Shown: positions 1 to 8,097 of the stretch, piece by piece
Position numbering within the stretch: position 1 is the stretch's first letter
How the letters are laid out: the number at the start of each line of letters is the position of its first letter
Source: Phycisphaerales bacterium UBA6054
GTDB lineage: Bacteria; Planctomycetota; Phycisphaerae; Phycisphaerales; UBA1924
NCBI GenBank assembly: GCA_002429045.1
Contig: DIYM01000164.1
Span: 1 to 21,836 of the forward strand
Reading direction: 5' to 3'
DNA: 21,836 bases
The notes under the pieces: model-generated
What the model saw: the letters and a program-made list of their open reading frames with translations, nothing else
Database searches by the model: none
What the model was told of the DNA's origin: nothing
Translations under genes and position numbers: made by a program

Positions 1-675
1 CGGGTCGAGGGTGGCGAGATCCGTCATGAAATCGGGAGTCGAAACTGTGAAGGAATGGTGAGCTCGGATGCATTAAGTAGGTGTGAGCCCGTTGCGAGCA
101 CGTCGTGAAGATGCAGCCTGACTATTTGTATCGATTCGCGGTACTGTCGCAGTGTGTCGCCCAACCTTGCATAGTTATATAGAAACGGCATGAGCGGGAT
201 CGGATCGTATTCGGTGGATTCTGTGCTTGGTGCTGCGTGCAGTTGTAGTACAGGATTGTGCGTGGCCTTGGCGATATGGGCGTCCAACGGCAGCTAGGAA
301 GACGATGAGCATTGATAATCCGGTCTGGTGGTCGAGCGTGCGGCCTGGTGCGAGATCCTGCTGCACCGATTTCTGCATCTTTGTTTCGCCGCGGTCGCGC
401 TAAGCCTTGGATTGGTAGTAGTTTGCGGCGTGTTGCTTCAGTCCCGCCCCGCCCACTCCGCTCGCGCTCGTGCCGGGGCCGTGCCCTTCCCGCGAACCAG
501 GGGATGACCGGGCGCACGGCGTTTGTTGTGTTTGCGGCATCGCCCGGGCTCTTCGCACATCTCATCAAACCTTACACGGTTCTGAATCCGCGCCGGGTTC
601 ACGCGTTCGTACGGTGGGTTCCCAACGGGCGCTGTGCTCGTGCGATCTTCATTCGCAGATGAGAAGGGATTCATC
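1..675. other. AT-richer gene-poor left flank
   Basis: No convincing gene was found in this stretch. It is visibly less GC-rich than the rest of the window, especially 1-310, with runs such as TTATATAG near 174-181. The open frames here are short and lack ribosome binding sites. One frame open from position 1 ends in TGA at about 109 and could be the tail of a gene entering from the left, but nothing recognisable is encoded. No tRNA, tmRNA or RNase P signature was seen on either strand. The last 15 bases before 676 contain the ribosome binding site of the next gene. Confidence 0.5.
24..287 (-). CDS. Doubtful small orphan ORF (87 aa)
   Basis: This frame would encode 87 residues from a TTG start on the minus strand, with a stop codon just three codons upstream. 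I do not recognise the product. The translation is not obviously low-complexity (for example LGDTLRQYRESIQIVRLHLH near the middle), so it could be real. Against it are the lack of a ribosome binding site and the codon use: CTA, ATA, AGG and CAA codons are frequent here and rare in the neighbouring genes. If coding, it is probably foreign or decaying DNA. It is recorded as a possibility only. Confidence 0.15.
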   Translation of the reverse strand: MDAHIAKATHNPVLQLHAAPSTESTEYDPIPLMPFLYNYARLGDTLRQYRESIQIVRLHLHDVLATGSHLLNASELTIPSQFRLPIS

Positions 676-1473
676 ATGCAGACTGTACTGACCGCGATGG
701 CGTTGGCTTCGGTCGCCGCCGGTGCGAACGCCTCTCTCCCGACCATGGACGTGCTCAGCGCCGATCGCGAACTGTTCGTGATCGCGTGCGGCTTCGACTA
801 CGAGTTCGACGATTGCGCGGGCGCCCGCGAGTCGTCGCTGGCCACCTCGGGCTTCTACGACAACCAGATCATCGCCGACCTGAACGACTATTACGGCGGG
901 GACATCGCCGACGCGGACGGCCAGATATTCTCGAACATCACCGACCGGCGGATCGAACTCGAGTACTTCGCGAACGCCGAGGTGCTGGACGGCGGCATCT
1001 TCTCCGCCGATGCGAGCGTCTACGGCGATACCGACGTCGAGTTCGAGTTCCTCGACGACGTGCGCGTTGTGTTCGAGGGCTACGCCGAGGGATACACCCA
1101 GAGCTATTTCACCGCGGGCGGATCGCTCCGCGAGGTCGGTGGCCCGGTGATCTCGTCGTTCGCGGTCCAGGGCGCGGGCGACGATGACGCGCGGTTCGTC
1201 GGCTGGCTGTACGCCGGGACCTACAGCGTCTCGGGCGACCTGGACGCGAGCGCGTTCTTTGGCGTGCCGGCCGCGGGTGAGTTGAGCCTCTCGTTCCGTG
1301 TCTACCACAAGACGGATTTCAACACCGACGGCTCGATCGACCGCGCCGATCGCGACGCGTTCATCGCCGAGTACCGCGCGCGGACCGCGGCGGCCGACTA
1401 CAACGGCGACGGCGTGACCAACCGAAGCGACCGGGTCGCGTTCATCGCCGACTGGCGTGCGGCCCGCGACTGA
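676..1473 (+). CDS. Secreted protein with C-terminal dockerin-like EF-hand repeat
   Basis: The product is a 265-residue exported protein of unknown function. The ATG at 676 is chosen because GAGAAGGGA (661-669) gives a good ribosome binding site; an in-frame start at 634 has none. Residues 1-19 form a signal peptide ending ANA|S. The middle part is Asp/Glu/Tyr-rich and probably beta-structured, with no family I can name. Residues 214-265 contain two calcium-binding loops, DFNTDGSIDRAD and DYNGDGVTNRSD, each followed by a short helix (FIAEYRA, FIADWRA). This is the layout of a type I dockerin, as seen at the C-terminus of many secreted planctomycete proteins. In cellulosomal bacteria dockerins bind cohesins; here the partner is unknown and the repeat may serve surface anchoring or sorting. 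No operon partner is evident. Confidence 0.85.
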   Translation: MQTVLTAMALASVAAGANASLPTMDVLSADRELFVIACGFDYEFDDCAGARESSLATSGFYDNQIIADLNDYYGGDIADADGQIFSNITDRRIELEYFANAEVLDGGIFSADASVYGDTDVEFEFLDDVRVVFEGYAEGYTQSYFTAGGSLREVGGPVISSFAVQGAGDDDARFVGWLYAGTYSVSGDLDASAFFGVPAAGELSLSFRVYHKTDFNTDGSIDRADRDAFIAEYRARTAAADYNGDGVTNRSDRVAFIADWRAARD

Positions 1474-1715
1474 GCCAGATCCCAACCGGCGCCACGCCAC
1501 CCCGCACCGCCGGGAGACCGGCGGATCGGGGGTTCCGGGAGCCCGTGGTTCGGCATCGTGTGCGGAAGCCCGATTCCCGCAGCAACCCCCGCTCGAACCG
1601 CGCAGAAACGCGATCGGGCCACGCCTGGGCCACTTTCGGGATTCCTCGGAATAGGGGCGGATGCCGGGCGGTTGGTAGTGTGTACTAACATTCACTGCTG
1701 CAACAGGAGCCAGCC

Positions 1716-2273
1716 ATGTCCGCCAGTCTCTCCCGTCGTTCGTTTCTCGCTGCCTCGTTGGGTGCCGCCGTGCTGATCGGTGTCGCCGGGGCTCCCGTGT
1801 TCGCCCAGCCCGGGTCGTCGTCGGTGCAGCCTGCCGAGCCGGTCCGCAATGTGGCCGAGTACAGCCTGGCCAAGCGGAACAACCTCGCGATCCAAGGGTA
1901 CGACCCGGTCGCGTACTTCCCCGAGTTCGGAGGCAAGGCCGTCAAGGGCAAGTCCTCGATCGAGACCACGTACAAGGGGGTTCTGTACCGCTTTGGCAGC
2001 ACCAAGAACCGCGACGCGTTCCTCGCCAACCCCGCCAAGTTCGAGCCGGCGTACGGTGGCTGGTGCGCCTGGGCGATGAAGGACGGGGAGAAGACCAAGA
2101 TCGATCCGAAGTCGTTCATCGTTCGCGACGGGCGCCTCTTCCTGTTCTACAAGGGATTGCTGGGCAACACCCGGGCCAGTTGGGTCAAGCAGGACCACGA
2201 CGCCCAGGCCCGCCAGTCCGACGCGTCATGGAAAAGGGTCTCGGGCGAGGAGCCCCGCACCGGCAACGGCTGA
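1716..2273 (+). CDS. Tat-exported YHS domain protein
   Basis: This gene encodes 185 residues. The ATG at 1716 follows AGGAG at 1705-1709 with a six-base spacer. The N-terminus SLSRRSFLAASLGAAVLIGV, with Arg7-Arg8 and cleavage after about Ala30, is a twin-arginine signal, so the protein is exported folded, perhaps with a bound cofactor. Residues 57-160 match the exported YHS-domain family: NLAIQGYDPVAYF, then GVLYRFGSTKNRDAFLANPAKFEPAYGGWCAWA, then DGRLFLFYKG (quoted in separated pieces). Cys117 in GGWCAW is the conserved cysteine of these proteins. YHS domains are linked to metal handling, and copper is often proposed, but the function of this exported group is not settled. The last 25 residues are hydrophilic. 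A hairpin at 2325-2341 probably ends the transcript. Confidence 0.88.
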   Translation: MSASLSRRSFLAASLGAAVLIGVAGAPVFAQPGSSSVQPAEPVRNVAEYSLAKRNNLAIQGYDPVAYFPEFGGKAVKGKSSIETTYKGVLYRFGSTKNRDAFLANPAKFEPAYGGWCAWAMKDGEKTKIDPKSFIVRDGRLFLFYKGLLGNTRASWVKQDHDAQARQSDASWKRVSGEEPRTGNG

Positions 2274-2324
2274 GCGGCTTGCCGAACAAGCAGCGGGCGT
2301 CGCACGCTAGGATTCGGTGAATCC

Positions 2325-2350
2325 CGGGCGTTCGGCGCCCGTTGTGTTGT
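2325..2350 (+). terminator. Probable terminator after the YHS gene
   Basis: A six-base-pair stem, CGGGCG (2325-2330) with CGCCCG (2336-2341), closes a five-base TTCGG loop and is followed by TTGTGTTGT. It lies 52 bases after the YHS stop and just before waaA. The stem is short and the T tract is interrupted, so termination may be partial. Confidence 0.45.
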
Positions 2351-2375
2351 CCGAGGGTCATCCACCGGAGCCCGC

Positions 2376-3614
2376 TTGAACGTCTACGACCTTGCCTATC
2401 TCGCCGCGGGCGTGCTGCTCTCGCCGGTCTGGACCCGCAAGAAGCGGGACGGGTGGCCAGAGCGGTTCGGGAAGATCGATCACATGCTCGAACGGGCCGC
2501 CGGCGGCCGGCCGCGGGTTGTGCTGCACGCTGTATCCGTCGGCGAGGTCGCCGCCCTGCGCTCGCTGGTGCCGTTGCTCGCCGGGCAGGCGGACGTCATC
2601 GTTTCGGCGACGACCGACACCGGGCTGGAACGCGCCCGGGCGTTGTACTCGGACTCTTGCGATGTGGTGCGTACGCCGTTGGATTTCTCGTGGGCGGTCC
2701 GTCGGTTCCTTGAAAAGACGCGCCCGGACGTGCTGGGGTTGGTCGAGTTGGAGGTCTGGCCGAATCTGATCCGCGGGTGCGTGCGGCGTGGTGTCCCCGT
2801 CGGGGTGATCAACGGGCGGTTGAGCGACCGGTCGTTCAAGGGTTACAAGCGGGCCCGCCCGATCATCGGTCGCTCATTCCGCAGGCTGGACTTCGCCTGC
2901 GTTCAGGACGGCGTGTACGCCGAGCGATTCCGGGCGATGGGCGTCGCGCGTGATCGGTTGTCGGTCACCGGCTCGATGAAATGGGACGCGGTCGAGGTCG
3001 CGGAGAGCGACCCGCGCACGGAGGAGGCGGTGGCGCTGGCGGTGACGCTCGGGCTCGACCCGGAGCGCCCGATCGTGATCGGCGGGAGCACCGGGCCCGG
3101 TGAGGAGGCGTTGCTCCACAACTCGGTCCCGGAAGGCGTGCAACTGGTGTGCGCCCCGCGGAAACCCGAACGGTTCGAGGAAGCGGCGGCGGCGTTGCCG
3201 GGCTGCGTGCGTCGCTCGGGGCCGCCCGAGGCCGCACGCCCGGGGGCAACGCGGTTCCTGCTGGACTCGATCGGGGAACTCTCGACGATCTACCGCGTCG
3301 CGGACGTGGTGGTGGTCGGGAGGTCTTTCGGGGATCAGTTCGGTTCCGACCCGATGGAGCCGGCGGGGCTCGGGCGTGCGACCCTGATCGGGCCGGCGCA
3401 CGGGGACTTCACCACGGTCGTGGGGGCGCTCGGGGCGGCGGGGGGGATCCGGGTGGTGGACCGGGCCGGTCTGCGTGGATCGATCGCGGCGCTGCTGGAT
3501 GACCCTGTCGAGCGGGCGCGGCTCGGGACGGCGGCCCGCGCGTGCGTGCGCGGTCATCAGGGCGCGTCCGGGCGGCATGCCGGGGTGCTCATGGAGTCGA
3601 TCGGTTTCGGCTGA
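2376..3614 (+). CDS. waaA: 3-deoxy-D-manno-octulosonic acid (Kdo) transferase
   Basis: WaaA (KdtA) transfers Kdo from CMP-Kdo to lipid A precursor at the inner membrane, the first step of LPS core assembly, so its presence implies an LPS-type outer membrane. The product is 412 residues, normal for the family. The start is TTG at 2376, preceded by CCGGAG (2365-2370) with a five-base spacer; no ATG fits. The N-terminus (DLAYLAAGVLLSPVW) is the usual membrane anchor. HAVSVGEVAAL at residues 51-61 carries the probable catalytic base Glu57. VELEVWPNLI, VINGRLSDRS and VTGSMKWDA are characteristic of the N-terminal GT-B domain. VIGGSTGPGEE and LVCAPRKPERFEEAA belong to the C-terminal nucleotide-binding domain. 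No other LPS gene is adjacent; the gene appears to stand alone before tRNA-Lys. Confidence 0.93.
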   Translation: MNVYDLAYLAAGVLLSPVWTRKKRDGWPERFGKIDHMLERAAGGRPRVVLHAVSVGEVAALRSLVPLLAGQADVIVSATTDTGLERARALYSDSCDVVRTPLDFSWAVRRFLEKTRPDVLGLVELEVWPNLIRGCVRRGVPVGVINGRLSDRSFKGYKRARPIIGRSFRRLDFACVQDGVYAERFRAMGVARDRLSVTGSMKWDAVEVAESDPRTEEAVALAVTLGLDPERPIVIGGSTGPGEEALLHNSVPEGVQLVCAPRKPERFEEAAAALPGCVRRSGPPEAARPGATRFLLDSIGELSTIYRVADVVVVGRSFGDQFGSDPMEPAGLGRATLIGPAHGDFTTVVGALGAAGGIRVVDRAGLRGSIAALLDDPVERARLGTAARACVRGHQGASGRHAGVLMESIGFG

Positions 3615-3621
3615 TCCGCGT

Positions 3622-3651
3622 TTGGTTTCGCCTCGGGATCGGGCGTACCAT
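3622..3651 (+). promoter_or_regulatory. Candidate promoter of tRNA-Lys
   Basis: TTGGTT (3622-3627) and TACCAT (3646-3651) are separated by 18 bases and resemble -35 and -10 elements. Transcription would begin about 28 bases before the mature tRNA. It closely matches the candidate promoter before ssb (12321-12349). Confidence 0.5.
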
Positions 3652-3685
3652 AACCCCTTCGCGCCGGATCGCCGGTGTGGGGGAC

Positions 3686-3758
3686 GGGAGCCTAGCTCAA
3701 TCGGTAGAGCAACGGCCTTTTAAGCCGCAGGTTCAGGGTTCGAGTCCCTGGGCTCCTA
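3686..3758 (+). tRNA. tRNA-Lys (anticodon TTT)
   Basis: A full cloverleaf can be drawn. The acceptor strands are GGGAGCC (3686-3692) and GGCTCCT (3751-3757), with a G-T closing pair and discriminator A3758. The D arm is GCTC/GAGC. The anticodon loop CTTTTAA has anticodon TTT at 3719-3721. The T arm is CAGGG TTCGAGT CCCTG. CCA is not encoded. One mismatch (A-C) occurs at the top of the anticodon stem. The tRNA would read AAA and AAG. Confidence 0.95.
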
Positions 3759-3867
3759 TTCACGGGTTTCCCGCCGACCACGAGCGGCGGGGCGTGCCGG
3801 CCCGGACGCCGCATGGAGCGGGCGCCGGGCGGTGCGCGACGCAGCCCAGCACCGGGAGGAGCCCAGC

Positions 3868-6800
3868 GTGGTGCAAGCAGCGGCGTCGGTCGACGCGGAG
3901 ACAGTGGTCATCCACGCGGTCCATTCCGCGGGTCGCCTCCATCTGTGGGCCGAGCACCCGTTCGAGCCCGAGGCGGGGGACACGCACCCCGGGGCCCGGT
4001 TGCCCGGGGGCGTCCAGGGCGAACCGGCCGAGGTGACGGTGCGTCTGCCCGCCGCAGACGGCAAGGTCCTGCCCAGCGCGGCGTTGGCGATCGCGATGGG
4101 CGCCGATCACCCCGAAGGCGACGGGCTCGTCGAGGTCGGTGTGCCCGCGCTGGCGGTCGAGTCTTCCCGGATCGGCCCGCTGCTCGAATCCCTCGCCGAA
4201 CGAGAAGCCGGGTCGGACGGAGACCTCGTGCTCGGTTCGGGCGTCGTGTACTTCGATGCGGCGGCCCGCCTGGCGCGGCACCTGCTCGCCGGTCACCGGT
4301 TCGTGCCGATGATGCTCCAGGACGGGGACGGGCACCTGACGGCGTCTTGGTGGCCCTGGCTCGCCGACGAGATGACCGCCCGGCGTGTGTCGCTGCTGGT
4401 CGGGTCCATGCCCGCGTCGGCCCGTGCGGCGGTCGACGAGCATGCGCACGACGCATGGTCGATCACGCTCTCGTTCCTGGCTTCGGTGACCGACGCGGCA
4501 TGCCGCCAGGTCCTCGAAGCCGAGGAGATGGACGACACGCTCGAGGACACGGATCCCAAGGCCGACCCGCAGGTTGCGTGGCTCAACGGGCTGCTCGACG
4601 ACACCGTCGAGGTCCCGGCGCCGAGCACACAGCGCGCGGAGATCACCAAGCGCGTCCGGCTCTGGATCGGTTCGCTCGAAGAACGCGGGGAGAGCTCGGA
4701 GTGGCGTTTGGGCTTCCGCTTGTCCGAGCCGATCGCCGACGGGCTTGATCCGAACATCCAGCAGCCCGACGACACGATCAACTGGTCGCTGAGTTTCTTC
4801 TTGGAGAGCTGCGTTGATCCCGAGGTGATCGTGGAAGCGGCCGACGTGTGGCTGCTCTCGCGGGACTCGGTGACGGTGCAGGGTTTGACCCTCGACGAGC
4901 CCCAGGAGCTGCTGATGGCCGAGCTCGGGCGGGCGAGCCGGTATGACAAGAAGATCGAGGAAGCGCTCGAGGGCAACGAGCCGATCGAGGTCCTGCTCGA
5001 AACCCAGGACGCGTACCGGTTCCTGCGCGAGACCCGCCCGATCCTGGAAGAGCAGGGTTTCGCGGTCCAGACGCCGGCGTGGTGGGATTCCCCGGCGGGC
5101 CGGCTTGGGGCGCGTCTCCGGATCGAGTCGGACCCCGCCGAGTTGCTGACCGAGCAGGGCGGCGCGGACGCGAGCGGGCCGCAGCTCGGGCTCGGCACGC
5201 TGGTGGGCTACCACTGGGAGATCGCGATCGGCGACACGACGCTGACGCTCAACGAGTTCGAGCAGTTCGCCAGCCAGTCTTCGCCGCTGGTCCGGATCGG
5301 GGGCAAGTGGGTCGAGATCCGCCCCGAGGACGTGCAGAACGCGATCAAGTTCATCAGCGAGAACCCCGGGGGCGAGATGGAACTGGGCGAGGCGATGCGC
5401 CTGGCGCTCGCGTCCGATCCCTCGCAGACCGGCGTGGCGGTCACCGGGCTGGAGGCGACGGGATGGGTCGCGTCGATCTTCGGCGGCGGTGACTCCGAGG
5501 GTGTCACGCTCCAGCTTCCCGAGCTGGAAACGCCCGAATCGTTCAAGGGCACGCTGCGTCCATACCAGGAGCGTGGGCTGAGCTGGATGGCGTTCATGGA
5601 GCGCTTCGGGTTCGGGGCGTGCCTGGCCGATGACATGGGGCTCGGGAAGACCGTCCAGCTCATCGCGTTGATGCAGCACGAGCGCAAGGTCGCCCAGGGC
5701 GCCCCGGTGGATCCGACGCTGCTGGTCGTCCCGATGTCCGTGATCGGCAACTGGGTCAAAGAGACCGAGCGGTTCGCGCCGGAGCTCAAGGTCATGGTCC
5801 ACCACGGGCCGGAACGCAAGCAGGGCGAGTTGTTCGTCGAGGCCGCGAAAGAACACGACCTGATCCTGACCACCTACGCGTTGGTCCACCGCGACCGGGA
5901 GATCTTCGAAGCGGTGCCGTGGGGTCGGATGGTGCTCGACGAGGCCCAGTTCGTGAAGAACCCGCAGGCCAAGCAGAGCCAGGCGGTCCGGGCGATCCCC
6001 GCGCCGCGCCGCATCGCGCTGACCGGCACGCCGGTCGAGAACCGGCTCAGCGAGCTCTGGTCGATCATGGACTTCCTGAACCCGGGTTATCTCGGGCCGG
6101 CGGGGAACTTCCGCCGCAAGTTTTCTGTGCCGATCGAACGCCATCGGGACCGCACGAAGATGGACAAGCTGCGCGGGCTCGTCCGCCCGTTCATCCTCCG
6201 TCGTGTCAAGACCGACCCGACGGTGGTCGCGGACCTGCCCGAGAAGCTCGAGAGCCGCGAGTGGTGCCCGCTCTCGAGCGAGCAGGCTTCGCTCTACGAA
6301 TCGTGCGTCAAGCGGATGCTCACGGAGGTCGAACAGTCCGAGGGGATCCACCGGCGTGGTCTCGTGCTCGCGGCGTTGATCAAGCTCAAGCAGATCTGCA
6401 ACCACCCCGCGCAGATGCTCAAGGACAGCGATCCGCACGCCGGGCGTGTCATCGATCCGACACGCTCGGGCAAGTGCGTGCGTCTGCTCGAGATGGTCGA
6501 CGAGGTGATGTCCAAGGGGGATCAGGCGCTCATCTTCACGCAGTTCCGCCAGATGGGGCACCTGCTGTCTGGCATGCTGCGGCACGAGCTGGGGAGGGAG
6601 GTCCTGTTCCTGCACGGCGGGACTCCGCAGGGCGCCCGCCAGAAGATGGTCGAGCAGTTCCAGGAAGCGACCGGCAAGCACCCGATCCTGATCCTCTCGC
6701 TGAAAGCGGGGGGCGTGGGCCTGAACCTGACCGCCGCGAACCACGTGTTCCACTTCGACCGCTGGTGGAACCCCGCGGTCGAAAACCAGGCGACCGACCG

Positions 6801-7014
6801 TGCGTACCGCATCGGGCAGACCCGGACGGTGTTCGTGCACAAGTATGTCGTCCGGGGCACGCTCGAGGAGCGGATCGACGAGATGATCGAGAGCAAGACC
6901 GAGCTGGCCGAGAACATCATCGGGCAGGGCGAGCGCTGGCTGACCGATCTGGACACCGACCAGCTGCGCGACCTGCTGACGCTCCGCGCGGACGCGATCG
7001 CGGACGACATCTAA
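3868..7014 (+). CDS. SNF2-family DEAD/DEAH-like helicase
   Basis: This is a 1048-residue Swi2/Snf2-type ATPase, a family of DNA translocases that remodel protein-DNA complexes. The GTG at 3868 is preferred because GGGAGGAG (3854-3861) lies six bases upstream; GTG 3871 is possible too, and an open start at 3832 has no such site. The first 580 or so residues are an Asp/Glu-rich region that matches the SNF2-associated N-terminal part of bacterial members. The helicase core follows: motif I DDMGLGKT at 588-595, motif II DEAQ at 691-694 (Gln in place of the commoner His), LTGTPVENRL from 718, and the C-terminal lobe with FDRWWNPAVENQATDRAYRIGQTR around 965-986 (motifs V and VI, Arg fingers present). 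All catalytic motifs look intact. The SWIM protein gene starts 12 bases after the stop, so the two are almost certainly co-transcribed and probably act together. The cellular role is unknown. Confidence 0.93.
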   Translation: MVQAAASVDAETVVIHAVHSAGRLHLWAEHPFEPEAGDTHPGARLPGGVQGEPAEVTVRLPAADGKVLPSAALAIAMGADHPEGDGLVEVGVPALAVESSRIGPLLESLAEREAGSDGDLVLGSGVVYFDAAARLARHLLAGHRFVPMMLQDGDGHLTASWWPWLADEMTARRVSLLVGSMPASARAAVDEHAHDAWSITLSFLASVTDAACRQVLEAEEMDDTLEDTDPKADPQVAWLNGLLDDTVEVPAPSTQRAEITKRVRLWIGSLEERGESSEWRLGFRLSEPIADGLDPNIQQPDDTINWSLSFFLESCVDPEVIVEAADVWLLSRDSVTVQGLTLDEPQELLMAELGRASRYDKKIEEALEGNEPIEVLLETQDAYRFLRETRPILEEQGFAVQTPAWWDSPAGRLGARLRIESDPAELLTEQGGADASGPQLGLGTLVGYHWEIAIGDTTLTLNEFEQFASQSSPLVRIGGKWVEIRPEDVQNAIKFISENPGGEMELGEAMRLALASDPSQTGVAVTGLEATGWVASIFGGGDSEGVTLQLPELETPESFKGTLRPYQERGLSWMAFMERFGFGACLADDMGLGKTVQLIALMQHERKVAQGAPVDPTLLVVPMSVIGNWVKETERFAPELKVMVHHGPERKQGELFVEAAKEHDLILTTYALVHRDREIFEAVPWGRMVLDEAQFVKNPQAKQSQAVRAIPAPRRIALTGTPVENRLSELWSIMDFLNPGYLGPAGNFRRKFSVPIERHRDRTKMDKLRGLVRPFILRRVKTDPTVVADLPEKLESREWCPLSSEQASLYESCVKRMLTEVEQSEGIHRRGLVLAALIKLKQICNHPAQMLKDSDPHAGRVIDPTRSGKCVRLLEMVDEVMSKGDQALIFTQFRQMGHLLSGMLRHELGREVLFLHGGTPQGARQKMVEQFQEATGKHPILILSLKAGGVGLNLTAANHVFHFDRWWNPAVENQATDRAYRIGQTRTVFVHKYVVRGTLEERIDEMIESKTELAENIIGQGERWLTDLDTDQLRDLLTLRADAIADDI

Positions 7015-7026
7015 AGGGGATCGCGG

Positions 7027-8097
7027 TTGGCCAAGAAAACAACCACCAAGAAGGCGGCGGGCAAGAAGCAGGACGCGCCGAAGGCGTCTCCACCCGCGAA
7101 GGACCGCACGGTCAAGGTGATCGCCAAGCCGCAGCTGAGCGGGACGATCCCCTCGGTGCCGGTGCGCAAGCGCCCCCAGATCGCTTCGTTCCGTTCGACC
7201 AAGAAGCCGCTTGTGAACCCCCGGAAAGTGCGAGGCGGGGTCAAGCTGAAGTTCAAGGCGGGCGAGGATCCCAAGAGCTGGGTGACCCAGCGGATCCTGC
7301 GGGTCGCGGAACAGGCCGCCGCCGGCGAGGCGTACCGCGAGGGGCTCGACTACGCCCACGAGGGGCAGACCAAGCGGCTGACGATCGAGGGCACGCTGTG
7401 CGAGGGCGTCATCCAGGGGCGGGCCGACAAGCCCTACAAGACCGAGCTGCGGCTCGAGACCTTCGAGCAGCGCGAGCAGGAACAGGTGATCGGCACGATG
7501 GCCGAGCAGGTCCGCTACGCCGCCAAGCTGCTCGCCGGGGAACTGCCCAGCAACATCGAGGATGTGTTCGCGCCGCTCGGGCTGCGCCTGCTGCCCACCG
7601 AGGTCGATGACATCTCGCCGGTATGCACCTGCGCGGATTGGTCGGAAAGCACGCCCTGGTGCAAGCACGCGGTGTGCCTCACCGCGATGGCCGCCGAGCG
7701 TCTGGGCGACGACCCGATGCTGGTGTTCGGCCTGCGCGGGATGCCCGTGGACGATCTGGTCGAGGGGCTGCGCCAGCGTCGCGTCGTCGGAGCGGGCCTG
7801 GTCGGGCCCTCGCCCGTGCTGCTCCCCCATGTGCCCGGCGTGACCGACGCGACGAGCGCGCCGCTCGAAGAGTCCGTGTCGAGTTTCTGGGATCTGGGCG
7901 ACGGTCTTGAGGACCTCGACACCCCCATCGTCCCGCCCGAGGTCAGCTGTGTGCTCTTGCGACGGCTCGGGCAGAGCCCGTTCCCCGAGGGGCGTTTCCC
8001 CCTCGTGGGCTTGCTCGCGACCTGCTACGACCTGATCGGGCGTGAAGCCATCGAGGGACGCGAGCAAGACGCCAGCAGCCCCGACCCGGACCGCTGA
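7027..8097 (+). CDS. SWIM zinc-finger protein, partner of the SNF2 helicase
   Basis: The product is 356 residues. The start is TTG at 7027, with AAGGGGA (7014-7020) six bases upstream and overlapping the helicase stop codon, which suggests translational coupling. Residues 1-75 are Lys/Ala/Pro-rich and basic, consistent with nucleic-acid contact. Residues 75-195 form a helical region typical of bacterial SWIM proteins. The SWIM finger is C200-x-C202-x9-C212-x-H214 (CTCADWSESTPWCKH), the full CxC...CxH zinc set. The region after it (AVCLTAMAAERLGDDPMLVF) continues as in the family. The last 100 residues are poorly conserved. SWIM domains bind DNA or proteins, and in bacteria the gene is recurrently next to a SNF2 helicase, which supports a joint complex. 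Function beyond that is not established. Confidence 0.88.
   Translation: MAKKTTTKKAAGKKQDAPKASPPAKDRTVKVIAKPQLSGTIPSVPVRKRPQIASFRSTKKPLVNPRKVRGGVKLKFKAGEDPKSWVTQRILRVAEQAAAGEAYREGLDYAHEGQTKRLTIEGTLCEGVIQGRADKPYKTELRLETFEQREQEQVIGTMAEQVRYAAKLLAGELPSNIEDVFAPLGLRLLPTEVDDISPVCTCADWSESTPWCKHAVCLTAMAAERLGDDPMLVFGLRGMPVDDLVEGLRQRRVVGAGLVGPSPVLLPHVPGVTDATSAPLEESVSSFWDLGDGLEDLDTPIVPPEVSCVLLRRLGQSPFPEGRFPLVGLLATCYDLIGREAIEGREQDASSPDPDR

Noticed and set aside
649..1695. A 348-codon minus-strand frame over the dockerin-like protein gene
   Set aside because: It is a complementary-strand shadow with Val/Arg/Gly/Ala-rich translation. The + strand gene has a signal peptide, a ribosome binding site and calcium loops.
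3760..8067. A minus-strand open frame of 1435 codons antisense to the SNF2 and SWIM genes
   Set aside because: It mirrors two well-supported genes. Its translation is dominated by Arg, Leu, Asp, His, Gly and Pro in repetitive patterns, as expected when the complement of strongly GC-biased codons is read. It has no recognisable domain.
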